A DNA stretch of 64,000 nucleotides, from assembly GCF_001039355.2 (NCBI RefSeq), contig NW_019774136.1, positions 123,194 to 187,193 on the forward strand, given 5' to 3'. A program made the translations under genes and the position numbers. Below, in pieces: positions 48,790 to 61,504 of this stretch; position 1 is the stretch's first letter; every line of letters begins with the position of its first letter. Origin of the DNA: Lingula anatina. Its lineage: Eukaryota; Brachiopoda; Lingulata; Lingulida; Lingulidae. The notes beneath the pieces are model-generated. The model did no database searches. It saw only the letters and a list, made by a program, of their open reading frames with translations, and was not told the DNA's origin.

Positions 48790-50016
48790 AGCAGGGGATG
48801 CGCCCTTCAAGTGCCTTGGGTACTTAATTTGCTTGTGGCATTGGAGTGTTTGTTTCTTAAACTATTTCCCTAACTATACGCGCTAGGAGAAGCAGAGGTC
48901 AGTACTGGTGTGTTTATTGAAAAGAAAATTACACAGGTTCTCCAATGACTTGGGACAATAAACAGTACGATAACCTGTGGAGAGAAGCAGATTAAAACCC
49001 GGACGTTTTCTAAAACAATGATGTGAAGTTTTGTACCCTTAACGTTACTTCTCTGGATCCCAGACTTGAAAAAAATCCCACAATAAAGTCAAGCTATTTT
49101 TGTCGTGGTAGACAAAAATCTGGCGCAAAACTAAAGCAATAGAGACTTTGGTAAAGAAAACGTCACAATACTGAATCAAAAGCTTTTTCAAAGTCAATAA
49201 TTGTGTAATAATTTAAGCAACGCTTATCTATGATGGATATTTTCAAACTCAGTGGTTTTTCATATAATATATCTTTTGTACCCTTACTGATAATTTCACC
49301 AATTTGGATTAAATCTTTTCATTTGAGAATAAATGATAAAAAGTACTTTAAGAATTTGTATTAAGGGTGATGATGAAGATGCCAGTTTTCAGAGACGTTA
49401 TCTGTCCTGTTCTGAAAACACGCAGTTTTAATCCTTTCACACATATAACCTTTTACCCTACGAAGATCGTTTTAAAATCTGAAGGCAGCACGAGCCAGAA
49501 TCCAGGTTATGGCTGGATTTTCCTCACATAGGGCACATTCATATCGAGAAGAGCCGAGGCCGAGGTCTAGTAAGGCCGCGACCTAAATATGGCAGAAATA
49601 TGAATGGAAGATCGCTAATCCTGTTAATCCTCACCGTCGTCCCTGCACGAGCACTGTAATTAAACCTCAGCTCAGTTTTAACCGGTCGAGGGACAACGCG
49701 TGGGGAGGCGTGTGAGAGACCATTAAAAGATTAGTGGTCTTCCTTTCATGTAGGTCCGCCATATTTAGGTCGCGAACCTTATTAGACCTCAGTCTCCTCG
49801 ATGTGAATGCTCCCATACAGTTGCATTAATAGTGGACTAATAGATCCATGGATCAAATGTGGTCGATTCACTTAAAAGCGTGCCACCTAATCCACTAATA
49901 GGCATTGAATAGATTCACCGCAGGGCTTGTGCAACAATCCCTCATGTGGGTCGGCCATATTTGATCCATGGATCTATTAGTCCACTGTTGTGAACACGAC
50001 CAGAAAAAAAAATCAC
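48790..50016. other. 3' flank of gene B
   Basis: The first 100 bases are the former exon 3 tail and 3' untranslated region; then comes sequence shared with the other units. A block at about 49,680-49,830 (GTGGGGAGGCGTGTGAGAG) matches 2,135-2,270. No gene seen. Confidence 0.6.
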
Positions 50017-50318
50017 CTAATTCATTAGCAACAAAGAATCTGTCTTTACTCTCTCACAGAACTTGTAGGTCTCACAACATACCAGGACCAGCACATTAAA
50101 CGCCTTAGCCAGGAGTGAGATCTGGGAAGTCCCCACTCTGGGCATGACGTAACCAATGGCTAACAAAGTATGTGCACCTAAGAATACTTTCGTAGCCTAG
50201 AATTAATTTGATAAATTAGTGTTATTTTGATTGTTATATAAAATAAAATATGTACTTGAAAGTGAATTGTCAAGTCAGACAAACCCACTGTGCTAGAAAA
50301 ATGTTCATTTTCTTTCAG

Positions 50319-51019
50319 GCCCCCGTTTCACAAAAAAACTGAAGTCGGTTTCCCTGACTAAGAGCTTGGTTACCAACGTAATTAAGTCGTTACGTCACTA
50401 AGTCCCGTTTCACAAAGAATCTAAAAGGTCGCTTACGTCGTTTTTTTTTTCTTACCTGCTAGTCGACGATGTCTAGCCTCCTCGGGAGTAGACTTAAGTC
50501 GGCAAGCTCAACTAAAATTCGGTACATGGGAGAATAAACAACAAAAATTTGGAAAGAACATACATCCTTCAAGATATTGTGTTATAATATCCTTGAATAG
50601 CACTAACATTTATGGAATATTGAAATAAAAAATAAAATGCCACTTCACCCAGCCGATCGCGTGTTTGTTTATGTTTTTGACCGCTAGACGTCCGTCAGCA
50701 GTGTTCCACGACAAGCTAATGTTTAACTGTTACTTTGAAGTTGTATTGAAGTTAAACTAATCAATAAAGTTCAAAAACAAACTTTGTTTGTGTTTTGGCT
50801 GATTTTTTAGTATACAATATTTTTATTATTGATAAACGACTTTTACACTTCCTTTTCTTGAAGAGTTTCTCGTGCGCGTCGACTACGATAAGCACGCCAA
50901 GCTAAGACGTTAGATTCTTTGTGAAAGACTCCTAGTCGACTGCAGCGTAGTCGATCTAGCTAGGTCACTCAGCTCGAGCTAGTCAACTACGGATTTAAGA
51001 TTCTTTGTGAAACGGGGGC
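50319..51019. mobile_element. 701-bp Harbinger-type MITE, third copy (opposite orientation)
   Basis: GCCCCCGTTTCACAAAA and TTTGTGAAACGGGGGC ends are flanked by CAG at 50,316-50,318 and 51,020-51,022. The interior matches the reverse complement of the two 735-bp copies. It lies in an intron of EIF2B4 copy 3. Confidence 0.88.
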
Positions 51020-52358
51020 CAGGGGACAGTGTGAACCGTGTTGGTTGAGACAAAACATTTTATTTTGTGCCAGGTGAGGTATTTAAATGCACAAAGGCAA
51101 ACCATGATCATTTCCTCAACAAAGACATGATACATTTTACTGAAACAGATAAAATAATTTCTGTAGTGTCCCAAAATGTCGTGAGCAGTGTTTGATGAGC
51201 CAGTGTACATAGCACAGGCTTAGACAAAGTTCACTTGCCAAGAACAGAACACTGTGTTAAAGGAGACAATGTGCATTGTGTTGGTTGATCCATTGGGCAT
51301 CGTATTGGTTTACATTTTGTGTTGGTTGACTAATTGTGCATTGTATAGGATGAGATATTGTGTTGGTTTTCAAAGTTGGCTGGACAGGTTACAAAATTTC
51401 GGGTTTGATTGGTAAGGCAAGCTTGGATTGGCCTCCCTACAAATCATGCATTGAGCAAATTACAGAATGATCCACATTTCGGAATCCCCGTACCCCAAAT
51501 CCTGGTAACACCCCTCTCACTGGCCTCCTTTATAACGTAAGAAGCTGTATTGATGAGAACATAGGAACACTTAATGCCATGTCTAACAAGGCGACGGAGC
51601 ATCTCTCGCCCTTCTAACTTTGGACAACCATCAACGACGATAACATTGTCTTCCTTTGCAGTGTGCATGGCAGAGTATCTTCCGGACCAAAGAAGAGCTG
51701 AAAAGAGAAGCAAATGGTTAGCATACATGTTTAAACTGAATATGTTTCACTATTAGGAAAAAAAATTAAAACTCTCACCATTAGTATAACTATCCCAACT
51801 TAGAAAAAGTTTGTTCCAAAAGTTTTTTAAAAAATAATCAAACCTAAAAAAAGTGTTCACCAGTCACCAACCAAAGACTAGAAGGACATCCCCATCTTGG
51901 ATTTTCTGCAGAGCAGTAAGAGAGATGGCTTTTCCAGCTAAAACTATATTTTCTTGCAGGAAATCTTCAATTACTTCATTCAAATTTCTTTTGCCCTGGG
52001 GAAAAAATCTTTAATTTTCCTCACAATTTCCATATTTTTTACCTTAAAGTTTCATTTTTTAAGAGAAATTGTGTACAAGATTTCTACCAAACACTATATA
52101 AATCACATAAATATGAAATTACAAACATTGAAGTACACAACTTATTTGCAAAGATGAATTGCCCAAGCTTAAAGACTCAAAGCCAAATATGCCAAACTGT
52201 ATTATAGACCTATAAGAGGCATCAACTTATTTAAAAGTCATATTTGTCAAAATCAAGTTTTAGTGTAACAGGCATAAATAAACAGTCTTATTGAAATTCA
52301 TATCTGGACCAGTGAATCCAGACTTGGGCCAGCAGATTATATGACTTCTGGTACTCTG

Positions 52359-52598
52359 GGGCCGGTTTCACAAAGCAGTAGTTAGTTAGCGATCGGTAGT
52401 TAGCCTCTCGCTAGTTAGAGTGCCGTTTCACAAAGCAGTCGCTAGTTCTCTCGCTCGTTATTGTCTCGTTGTTGCCTTGGATATTTAAAGGTACATACGA
52501 ACCGAGCATCGGTGGAGTGTGGATTCCCAGTAACACATGTAAACCACTTCTACTAGATTCTTATATGGCTCAAATAAATTCGACATGCCAAGGNGCCC
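52359..52598. mobile_element. Harbinger-like element (GGGCCGGTTTCACAAAG family), collapsed at an N
   Basis: It starts GGGCCGGTTTCACAAAGCAG after CTG (52,356-52,358) and ends GCCC before CTG (52,599-52,601). Unit 1 has the uninterrupted sequence GGTACTCTGAATGGCC near 6,549, the empty site. The N at 52,594 shows the right half is missing from the assembly. Confidence 0.75.
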
Positions 52599-53142
52599 CT
52601 GAATGGCCAGTAACCTAGAAGTTTTTAACCTGGCAGCCATCCAGACATATACATTTTTGTATGACCACAAACAGATATGAATTTCGGTTGTTTGGAAATA
52701 CATTATAGGCATTAATGGCTTGGTGATCCTAAGACCCTGGATGTGCTTAAGCTTAAACTGTTTAGAAAAGAAAAAAAAAAAAAAAAACACCTCCGAGTAT
52801 GGCATCTCACTTGGTGTATGGATGATGTGCCACTTGAGTGCTTTGACAGCATTCCCCATACTGACTGAAATTGGCCGACACTGGGCCAAGACACTGAAGA
52901 AAAGAATAAGATTTTTTTTTTAATGTTGCACTATTCCATATATTTATATTCATTGTACTGTATTTTTCCATTTGATAGCTTTAGCTAAAGCCCTTCCACT
53001 ACTACGTTGCTGTAATGGGCTGGCACTGCATCAGACACTGAAAAGATTAACTGAAAATTTAAATTTTTTGCTGTCCACTTGAGAGCTTTGAAAACATTCC
53101 TCAAAGAGACTGAAACAGCCCAACCTGGGATAGAAATATTAA

Positions 53143-53143
<1 letters not shown>

Positions 53144-53202
<59 letters not shown>
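53144..53202. repeat. (TA)n microsatellite followed by poly-T
   Basis: Perfect TA tract in an intron of EIF2B4 copy 3. The same position in copy 1 has a much shorter tract. Confidence 0.95.
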
Positions 53203-53234
<32 letters not shown>

Positions 53235-54925
53235 ATTTTTTTTTTATTAAGGATGATTACCAAGTGGGACTTTGAAAATATAGTTACTGAAATTCAAAAA
53301 GCCAAAAGCCAAACGGGGGGAAAATAATCAAACAATTACAGAAAATAGTGACCTAGTCAAGGTAGTTATTGTCTTACACAAAGGAACGCAGTATATAGCA
53401 AGTAGACCTGTCAGTCTTGTCCTACCTTATGCATGGTTTTATTTTGTTATCTAAATCTCTGGCTGACTCCTTTTGTGGAGGTGTGGTATAGTCACGAATG
53501 ACCTGTGAAGAATTTGTAAAACATAAATGCATGCAGAGGAATCTTTTTGGATAATTTTTAACACATTAAAGTGAAAAAATGACGTATCTGAGTTTTCTTT
53601 TTTGGTATATCTGGGATTTCACTCTGCTTTATTTATATTTCTGTCATGTATCTATTTCATATTAATATTAAAAAAAAAGAAAAAAAAAAAAAACAAGAGT
53701 GAGCCACTGTTCAAGAGAGACCCAATCCATACCCACCTGCTTACGCCTTGCGTTGGACCCACACACCACCCCCTCTACATACTGTAAGCCCAGCTTTAAG
53801 ATGGCAGGGTGGATAGCAACATTGTTTGAGAATCTAGAAAAACAATAATATTACTCTTAAAACCCAAGCTGTTTACAGAATTCATCAATTATATTTACCC
53901 CAGCAAGCTAGTTGTTGGTATTTTTGGAAAAAAGTTTTTTGGTAGTCTTGATGCAGAATTAGATTCATGGCAAAGAAAAGATTCTTAAATCGTGACTTAT
54001 ATAAAACTATCACCTTAAACTGATAAATAATATAAATCATCACAAGTTAGCCTGAATTCAACCTAAATTGGTTCCTCTCTGATCACGTCGCTACACTGTA
54101 TCCATGCTTATACTCTGAATAGCCTGAGTCCGGGAGGTGCCTCTCTCAAACTGCTGGAGGTGCCTGAACAGACCCACTTTCCTCTCAGTGGCGGCCCTCT
54201 GGGGCCCCTGTTGTCCTTCTAATTTCTTGGCAGCTTTCTTTTGTGTGGCTGCATCGTCAACCTTGAGATGGTCAGGGACACGGATAATTTTTCCTTTGTA
54301 CCGCCTTCTTTTTTCTGGCCTTCAACAGAATTGAACCATCAACATTAGTATATTCATTATACTTTTTTCACATTTCTTTAAGAAATTATTTTTTGAATTA
54401 CATTAATTTTTACTACACTGCAGTCTAAGACATACTTTTCAATGAATTAAAATTTGAAAAAAATATGATAAGCTTAACTGCCATCGTACTATATAAATAA
54501 ATTAAACTATATAGATTAAATTTTAAAAAATTGAAGAAAAAATTCTCTACATTTGATATTTAAAAATTGAAGAAAAAATTATCTACATTTAATATTTACC
54601 TGCCCCTCCCTCCTTGATAGAAGTTTTGGCAGCACGCTGATATGTAGGGTGTATATGTATGGCTTTTAAGTTAGGATTTCCAAGGTTTAGTTATTTAGTT
54701 TTAGCTGGCCTTGCGAGGAAATTTATTGGAATGTATTTCTAAATAACAAGTTAAGAAAATTCACTAGTTCACTAGAGACAAAACAACTGTCACTTTTACT
54801 TTAAAGCACCGTTTTTAATATTTTGATAAAGTTCGTTACAGTATTGATAAACATAGTATCACGTTTGAAATATTTAACATTTTAAATTATGATCCATGTC
54901 TTGCATCACGAAGACCTAACAACAA

Positions 54926-55088
54926 CGTTGAGTCAGCGACCAAAATACAATTTTGAGTCAACGTCACATTATGACGGCGTTTTGATGTGGCTGGATCAAC
55001 ATTGATTTGACGTTGAATTTAGGTAGATCAACGGCGATTCAACGTCCCAACCTGTTTTCAACGTTGATCCAATGTCACTATGCCTTCT
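54926..55088. repeat. AACGTTGA-rich dispersed repeat
   Basis: Irregular short repeats of CAACGTTGA / CAACATTGA / TTCAACGT type, ending at CCTTCTGGGCTC. A related piece ends near 23,936. Similar short-period repeats are widespread in animal genomes. No coding function is claimed. Confidence 0.55.
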
Positions 55089-55350
55089 GGGCTCTTATCT
55101 GCCTTTAACTGTGCTTTTGACTTTTTAAGAGCATTTGGGTCTGTAGATTTTTGCTGACCTTTAACCTTATCATGACCTTTATCTTGACTTTGACCTTTAG
55201 ATTTCTGGCTTCCCTGAGACCCAGTTGATGATTCACTCAAAGTCCTCGGTGAATTGTTTTTTGATTTTATAAAAATAAAATAATCAAAAAAAAAAAAAAA
55301 TCTCAAAATAAATTTACATTTCAACTTTAATTCAGGTTCAAATTGTTGTA

Positions 55351-57014
55351 CAGACTTGACATTTAATATGGAATATTTCAGTTTTAAAGGTATACCTAGG
55401 TAAAAATGCCTTCTTTTTTCAAAAAACTCAGATCTCACATAAGATATCTGACTGGAGAAGTATGAAGTCAGGTGTGTCGCTACCAATTAACTGACTACCA
55501 AGTCTGTTGCACTGCTGCATTGTGTAATATGCAGTGATTTAATTGTCTGGTGCTCCTTTGGGCTGGTCAAAGCTTGGCTTTGATGAAGCATGGTTCTGTC
55601 AAAAAAAGTATCCATATGTCGGCAACTACTGTATCGAAGAATTTGAAATTTTGCATGCAAACGGTCTGTTTTGCAGTGCGTAAAATGAATTAAGCAGTGT
55701 TTTTTAAAATTGTTGAGCTGTGCCACAATGGCGCGAAAAAGACAGACATTGCCAGACAGATTATTGTGTCAAACGGAATGGTCTGCACAGTTTTATAGGG
55801 TTATGCCCAGACTGATGCACCTACACAGAGACCACGCCCAATGTATCGACATCTTACCACCAGGTTACAGGACTCACTGTCCTTCAGGATATGCTGCTGC
55901 AATTAAACCGAAACCATCCAGTCCGTTTTGAATGAGGGGCAAATTGTCACCAAAACGCGTTTTTTCAAGGCTCTTAGCGAACACCAAAATGGTTTCAGCA
56001 GGTTAGGATATCAGGCGACCTCTGAGGAAGCCACTGTAAACAGCTAAACAGCGTAGTCTGTTTCTCTAATGAATTGGGGACCCTGACCATTTTTGGGTAG
56101 AACACTGAAATCGCGTGCCTTTCTTTATTGAAGTCAGATTTCACCCGTACCGCTAAAATGGTCAAAACAGAGTTTACAGACATCCTGAAGAGGCCTACGA
56201 CAAGACGTGTGCCACTTTTTAAGTGACTAGGGTCATTGGAAGCATCACTATTTGGAGTGGATACCACATTGGTGCCAAAACACTAATGGAAGTCATCGAT
56301 GAAAACCTGAACCAGATCAAATAGAGGAATACTCTGGGAACCACTTGACCATCATTTGATAGGGGGCACCTTAGGAACAATTTTAGGTTGCACGATGAGA
56401 TTGCCGGTTCACACAGAGCACTTTTAATAGCAGATAACTTACAGAACCAAGGGAATGAGCAGCTACCTTGGTCATCAAAATTGCCGTATTTGAACCACAG
56501 AGACAATATGTGGCTAGGTCATTACTCGCTGTATCAACGGCCTGTATGTCCTACAACAAAACTGAACCAAACTGACCAAGTCTTAACCGTTGCCTGAAAT
56601 TTTATTCCAGATTAAACTCTAAAACCCATTCTTAGGAATGCCTTGTCGCTTGAAAGCTCTGGTAGCGGCAAGATGAGGTCCAACGTAACAGCGACCATTG
56701 CTGTGACTAGACACCCACATGAGGGGCCTTTGTGGGGCGTGTAACTCTTTTAAAGACGATAATTAGGAAAATATGGAGATCGAAAATATCGCTTTCAATG
56801 GTTGTCGTATGACTTAAAATAGGCAATGTATTTTTGTTTGCTTCACTGGCGAATTCAATTAATGGACTCATGTCACAATAACATCGAACAGATTATCAAA
56901 AGTTTTTAAAACACGATTTTAATCCTTATTTTCATTTATCAGTCAGCAAAATAGGAAAAAAAAAATGATTAATTATGATTTGGAAAAAATATTCCATATT
57001 AAATGTCAAGTCTG
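55351..57014 (+). mobile_element. Degenerate Tc1/mariner transposon, 1,664 bp
   Basis: TIRs CAGACTTGACATTTAATA and TATTAAATGTCAAGTCTG are flanked by TA (55,349-55,350 and 57,015-57,016). Units 1 and 2 have the joined empty site (TTGTTGTAATTA-like, near 39,250). The plus strand preserves traces of a DDE transposase: HRALLIADNLQNQGNEQLPW followed by a decayed SPDLNPIE-like segment, over several frames with stops. It is inactive and inserted after the units duplicated. Confidence 0.8.
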
Positions 57015-57016
57015 TA

Positions 57017-57921
57017 ATTAATCATAACTTGAACATAACTTGAACAGTTACTTTTTAATAATTAACATAAAATGAAATTGGCATGCAATCATGATTTCTT
57101 TTCATTCAGCCGTAAGTAGAAATTGTTCATAATGCATTAGCATCCATATCAAACACTGAATTTGAGAGATTTTTGAAACTGCAGAGAAAAGCGGATAGTG
57201 CAGATAATAATATCCAGTAGTCTCTGCAACAAGGAGAAACCACACCTTGAAAATTATGAATACCTGTATTTTTTTTCTTCAGGTTACTTTATCTGGATAA
57301 TTACTACAACAACGATTAATTATAAGAAAGCAGAAAATAAAACATTAATATTCATACGCTTGTAATGTTAAATAAAATGCCAAGCAAAACAGTATGGTAC
57401 ATGTGTTTCTTCATAATATGTCAATGTAATGGATTCAAAAACGTCAAAGTTTTAATTTCATTTCTTAATCTAAAAATCATTTATTGCATGAAAATAGGCC
57501 AAAGTGCACAAGCACAGACCTTAAGTAAGGTAGCAAGACGGTTCATATTAAATTACAAAAGGTGATCATAATATGGACAATTAATAAAATATATCATTCG
57601 GCAGACATGGTATCATCAATTACATAGCTCAGTGTTAGACCTGAGAAGCATGAGTCTGAAAGCATCATCAGTGAAGATTCAAACCATGAGAATATTCTGT
57701 CCGTCGCTATGCCCTAGTTAAAATCAGTTTATGATCAGGAGCAAACCTGTAAAAAATTGTTAAAATTATCAACTCAAATTCCCAGTAAAATGCATCATGT
57801 AAGAAAGAATTGGTGTTGATATGAATGTCATTATTTAAGATATTTGTAATAGTACTGAAATGTAATTAGTCTGAGGCGTGCATGCAGTCTTAACCCTTGA
57901 TTTCTTTGCACTGTTTATTAA
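57017..57921. other. Shared upstream region of unit 3, no gene seen
   Basis: Aligns with about 39,250-39,590 of unit 2 and 9,860-10,080 of unit 1. No supported frame. Confidence 0.55.
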
Positions 57922-58208
57922 GGGATAACAAATGTTCATTTTGACAAAAATAAAAAGAGAATTTCCCTGGGGTAAACCACAGTTTTCCTTTTAGTTACCA
58001 ATGACTAATGAATCCATTCCAATGGTGAAATTTTTAAAGAGAGGGTTACCATGTATGTAGGTCACGAAGTCCAATGACAACCACAGATTTCAGAATAATT
58101 GCGATATCCTTCCATTTTGTGGGAAAATGGAATTTATTCTCTTTCTATCTGTAGTTTACTATGCATTTATTGTAAAATATGGATCTCACACGAAGAGTTG
58201 TCATCTCT
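57922..58208. mobile_element. piggyBac-type MITE, unit 3
   Basis: Flanked by TTAA (57,918-57,921) and a mutated TCAA (58,209-58,212). Starts GGGATAACAAATG and ends GAAGAGTTGTCATCTCT. Counterparts are at about 39.6 kb and 10.1 kb. Confidence 0.7.
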
Positions 58209-58212
58209 TCAA

Positions 58213-60629
58213 TAAGTGACGATTCTTTTACAGGTCCACCTGAGAACACACCAAACGTGAATGGGACTTTTCTACCAAGGTCTGGTTCGGGATTTCCTTC
58301 CAATTATTTTCACGAAATATCCCAATGTGGTACCGGACCCGGTCGTAAGCACCAGCCTGACATACCTCGCTCAAAATATTTATGAAAATGGTTGATGAAA
58401 ATCTAGGGCGAGCCTTACCTGTACAGATGAATGGGAAGCTGGGCTGATATTATTTAGTTATAATGGTTAGGGTTAGCCTGACGTAGGCTGGTCAAAATCT
58501 AGGGCGAGCCTTACCTGTACAAATGAATGGGAGGCGGACTCTTAATCATGGGGAACTCTGACACGTTACACCAGAATAGACTATACGTTCATTGGATCTT
58601 TGAAATATCTTTATCACATAAAAGCTTATATTTTAGCTATCTATCTGTTTATCTATCTATCTGCCGGTCTGCCTGTCCGTCTTTTCTTTTTTTCGTATTT
58701 TTACTTTCCTCATCTTTCGTCTTTTGCTGCTCACTCACTGTGGTGAATATGCGGATATCGTTTCGCAGATAATTTCATCATTTGTGATATTTTCAAAAGC
58801 ATCTTCTGTATTCAAACCAAACTGTAGTTTAATTTTTGACATTTTTAATCACTATTGTTTAATAAAACATTTTAATAGAAATATATTAAATAATAATCTA
58901 TTTAAGATATGATATATAGTACGTGGCATTTGTAAAACCATATATCTGCAAGGTATGGATATGTTAATATATTTCTAGGGATGAAAGAACTTAGAATTGT
59001 GAACAGATAAATAAAATCTATATCTGCAGGTATATATGCACATGTACTTATATATAAAAATTAGATAATAAATGATGCATAAGAAGTCATTTTTGTTACT
59101 AAAGCCAACAAAATGCCAGCATATAGTTTCAAATAGTATAAATAATTGAAGTACCAAAAGACATTGTTTAATATTACCCGAAAAATGATTTTTGAAGGGA
59201 TTTTTCTGCAACATGTACCTTTCTTAGCTGTATATAAATTGGACCAATCAGCAGGTCAGATAAGTAGGTTAAATTTACGACCAAATTTATAGAAAGGAAC
59301 AGTTTAAAGTTTGAGCAAAGGGTAGAAACTTGAGAAAACTTGCAGGTTGAAAAACGTTTTAATCCTCAACCATTAAAATGTCGTGATCAACGCTGCACAA
59401 ATTTTACAAATCACCAGTGCATGAGTATAAGGGTTAAAATCTCTGTAAGAGGGTAATGACCTACATGTACTCTTGTTAGTCATATTGTGCCGTGATAAAA
59501 GGGAATGAGCAGGTATTACTGGCCAAGACAAGAGCAACACCCATCTAAATTTATACATTTGAAGACATCGATGTATCGTCAACTTTAATAAAAGGCCACT
59601 AGGATCTCTTTTGTATTTTATCTTCCTAATGTTCCTTACCAAACCTATAGTTTGACAGCCACAGGACTTCTACTAGCGCGTATATGGACCTTTGAAAGTC
59701 ACCATATTCAAACATGGTTTGATGGGGTGCAAAAAGTGGGTACAGTGCAAACAAGGCGGGTTGTATTTTTTGATTGAATGTCTTATGAAGGGTCATATTT
59801 ATCAACAAAATGCATCATGTATGAATATTGTAAATATATAAGTAGATGAGGAGAAAATAAATGATTTGCATGTTTGCTGCAGAAAATCTGCTTCGAAAAC
59901 TGGAAAAACGATAATCAGGCATAAATCCCTTGAAATACGATTTTGGGCTTATCATTTGGAAGAAGTTAAAGAGGTCCTCAGGCAAGTATTTCAGCCCAAT
60001 AAGGTAAACTTTTGTGAACCGTCACATTGTTGCACTTGTCTGCTGGTTAGAATGACTGGCATTCTTTTTCAAATGGGGGTACGAAGTTGCAAAGGGTCCA
60101 CAGAAAATTTATTTGCTGGACACCAGATGGGGGCATTCCAAAATACTGAAATCACGTGGATCGCCTTTCAGTACATCATTTCATCTGTCAATTCATCCGT
60201 TGGCAGTGAACATAGAAATAACCGCATATTTCATGTGTGTCGCAGCTTCCTTTATTTTCGTTTCCTTTTTTCAGAGTTTTTGATCAGTGATATTTAAGTG
60301 CTAATTGATGAATCTCTGCGTCTACGGTTGCAAACGCGATATGCCTCTGATGTATTCTATTGTGTCTTAGATATGGAAAACGGAAAAACCTGAAACACTT
60401 TGAGAAGACTGTGGTTGAATTATAACAAGTGGATGGATCTTTTCTTTGCGCATAATGACGTTTTGCGCTGCACGCAGGAACCCGATGCTACTTTTTACAG
60501 TGTCCCTTGCGTCACGTAATAACAATTTTTAGCTTCATCGAGTTGTTATTCAACATTCTTTGATCATTCGAAATTATTTGATAAGGCATCCGTTTTTATC
60601 CTTTCACTGCTAACGAGCAAAATGATGCA
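58213..60629. other. Upstream region of unit 3, truncated at an assembly join
   Basis: Aligns almost continuously with 39,860-43,050 of unit 2, including part of the 95-bp minisatellite (58,400-58,530). It stops at an N at 60,630, before the place where exons 1 and 2 of the surface-protein gene would lie. No supported gene. Confidence 0.65.
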
Positions 60630-60630
60630 N

Positions 60631-61300
60631 AAATAGCTGTCAGCCGAGCGGGCACGAAAGTTAATTACCCCCTTACAGCTTGTAGTAGGCGGGACGGACA
60701 TTTAAGCCGGTGTGGCATGCTAGACCCGTTCCGTGACAAAATCGTTCTGCACATGCGCATTAAGGGTAGATTGCAAGAAGGAACTTCCGGTATGACGATG
60801 TCGTCCTAAGTAGGCGCTATGTTTGCACTGAACTATGATCTTTCAATTTATAATTCAGTGGTTTCCGTCATGAGAGAGTATGTATTTGATAATCTTATAA
60901 CTACAGTATACGAGTGAATGTTGGAAATGAGCTTTTGATCGTGACTGAACTGTTTTGCTCTGTGAGAAAAACGTGGTAGATCTAAGACTCGTAGTATAAA
61001 TGTTTTCACTCTACCATGTTCTTTCAATTCAGAGTTAGGTAATTTTCGTTAAAAGGATATTGTGTGTTTGATAATACTATAACTTTCTCTACGGGAAAAT
61101 GTTGGAAATGCATGTGCAGCTACGTACTGTAAATCAACGGACTGCTACCCCCGCGTGAATAATCCGACGACGGTTTCTTCATGTGACACCGGATTATCTG
61201 ATCGACAGTAATCTAGTGAGACTCCCCACGGGGATAGATCGATCTAAAATCTATAGGAATGCACCCTTAAAGTTCAGAACGGGTTAAGAAAAAAAAAAAA
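60631..61300. other. Sequence after the join, related to the 10.3-kb foldback element
   Basis: The start (AGCTGTCAGCCGAGCG, GTAGGCGGGACGGACATTTAA) matches arms of the foldback element at 10,286-10,575. The remainder (about 60,740-61,260) is not matched elsewhere in the window by eye. No gene seen. Confidence 0.45.
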
Positions 61301-61504
61301 AAAAAAACGAGGAACAGAAATCAGAAGGCGAGGAAGGTACAGGTGTAGGCCAATGAGTAATTAAAAATAGCGAATAATTATTACTGTTGGACGACTATTT
61401 ATACAAAGAGGTGTGTTGTTAGACATACCCATGCATTTTTATTTTTATTTTTTTAACTGCTGACGTTATTTCTTTGATTCACATTTTTAAACTTTTGTTT
61501 TTAG

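Larger units (their letters stand above)
50017..55252 (-). pseudogene. EIF2B4: EIF2B4-like pseudogene, copy 3
   Basis: Exons in transcript order: Lys-rich exon about 55,083-55,252, about 54,117-54,300 (KVGLFRHLQQFERG), 53,737-53,839, 53,426-53,502 (VIRDYTTPP), 52,791-52,893 (LAQCRPISVS), 51,868-51,995, 51,521-51,697 and about 50,017-50,196 ([27 protein letters not shown]). The start exon and last exon are missing. The 51,521-51,697 exon carries the same 5-bp deletion as copy 1, the CCETY exon has a one-base deletion after KTD, and the 52,791 donor is GTGTTT. It is therefore dead, though it preserves the CCETY exon best and gives the empty site for the MITE in copy 2. Confidence 0.85.
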
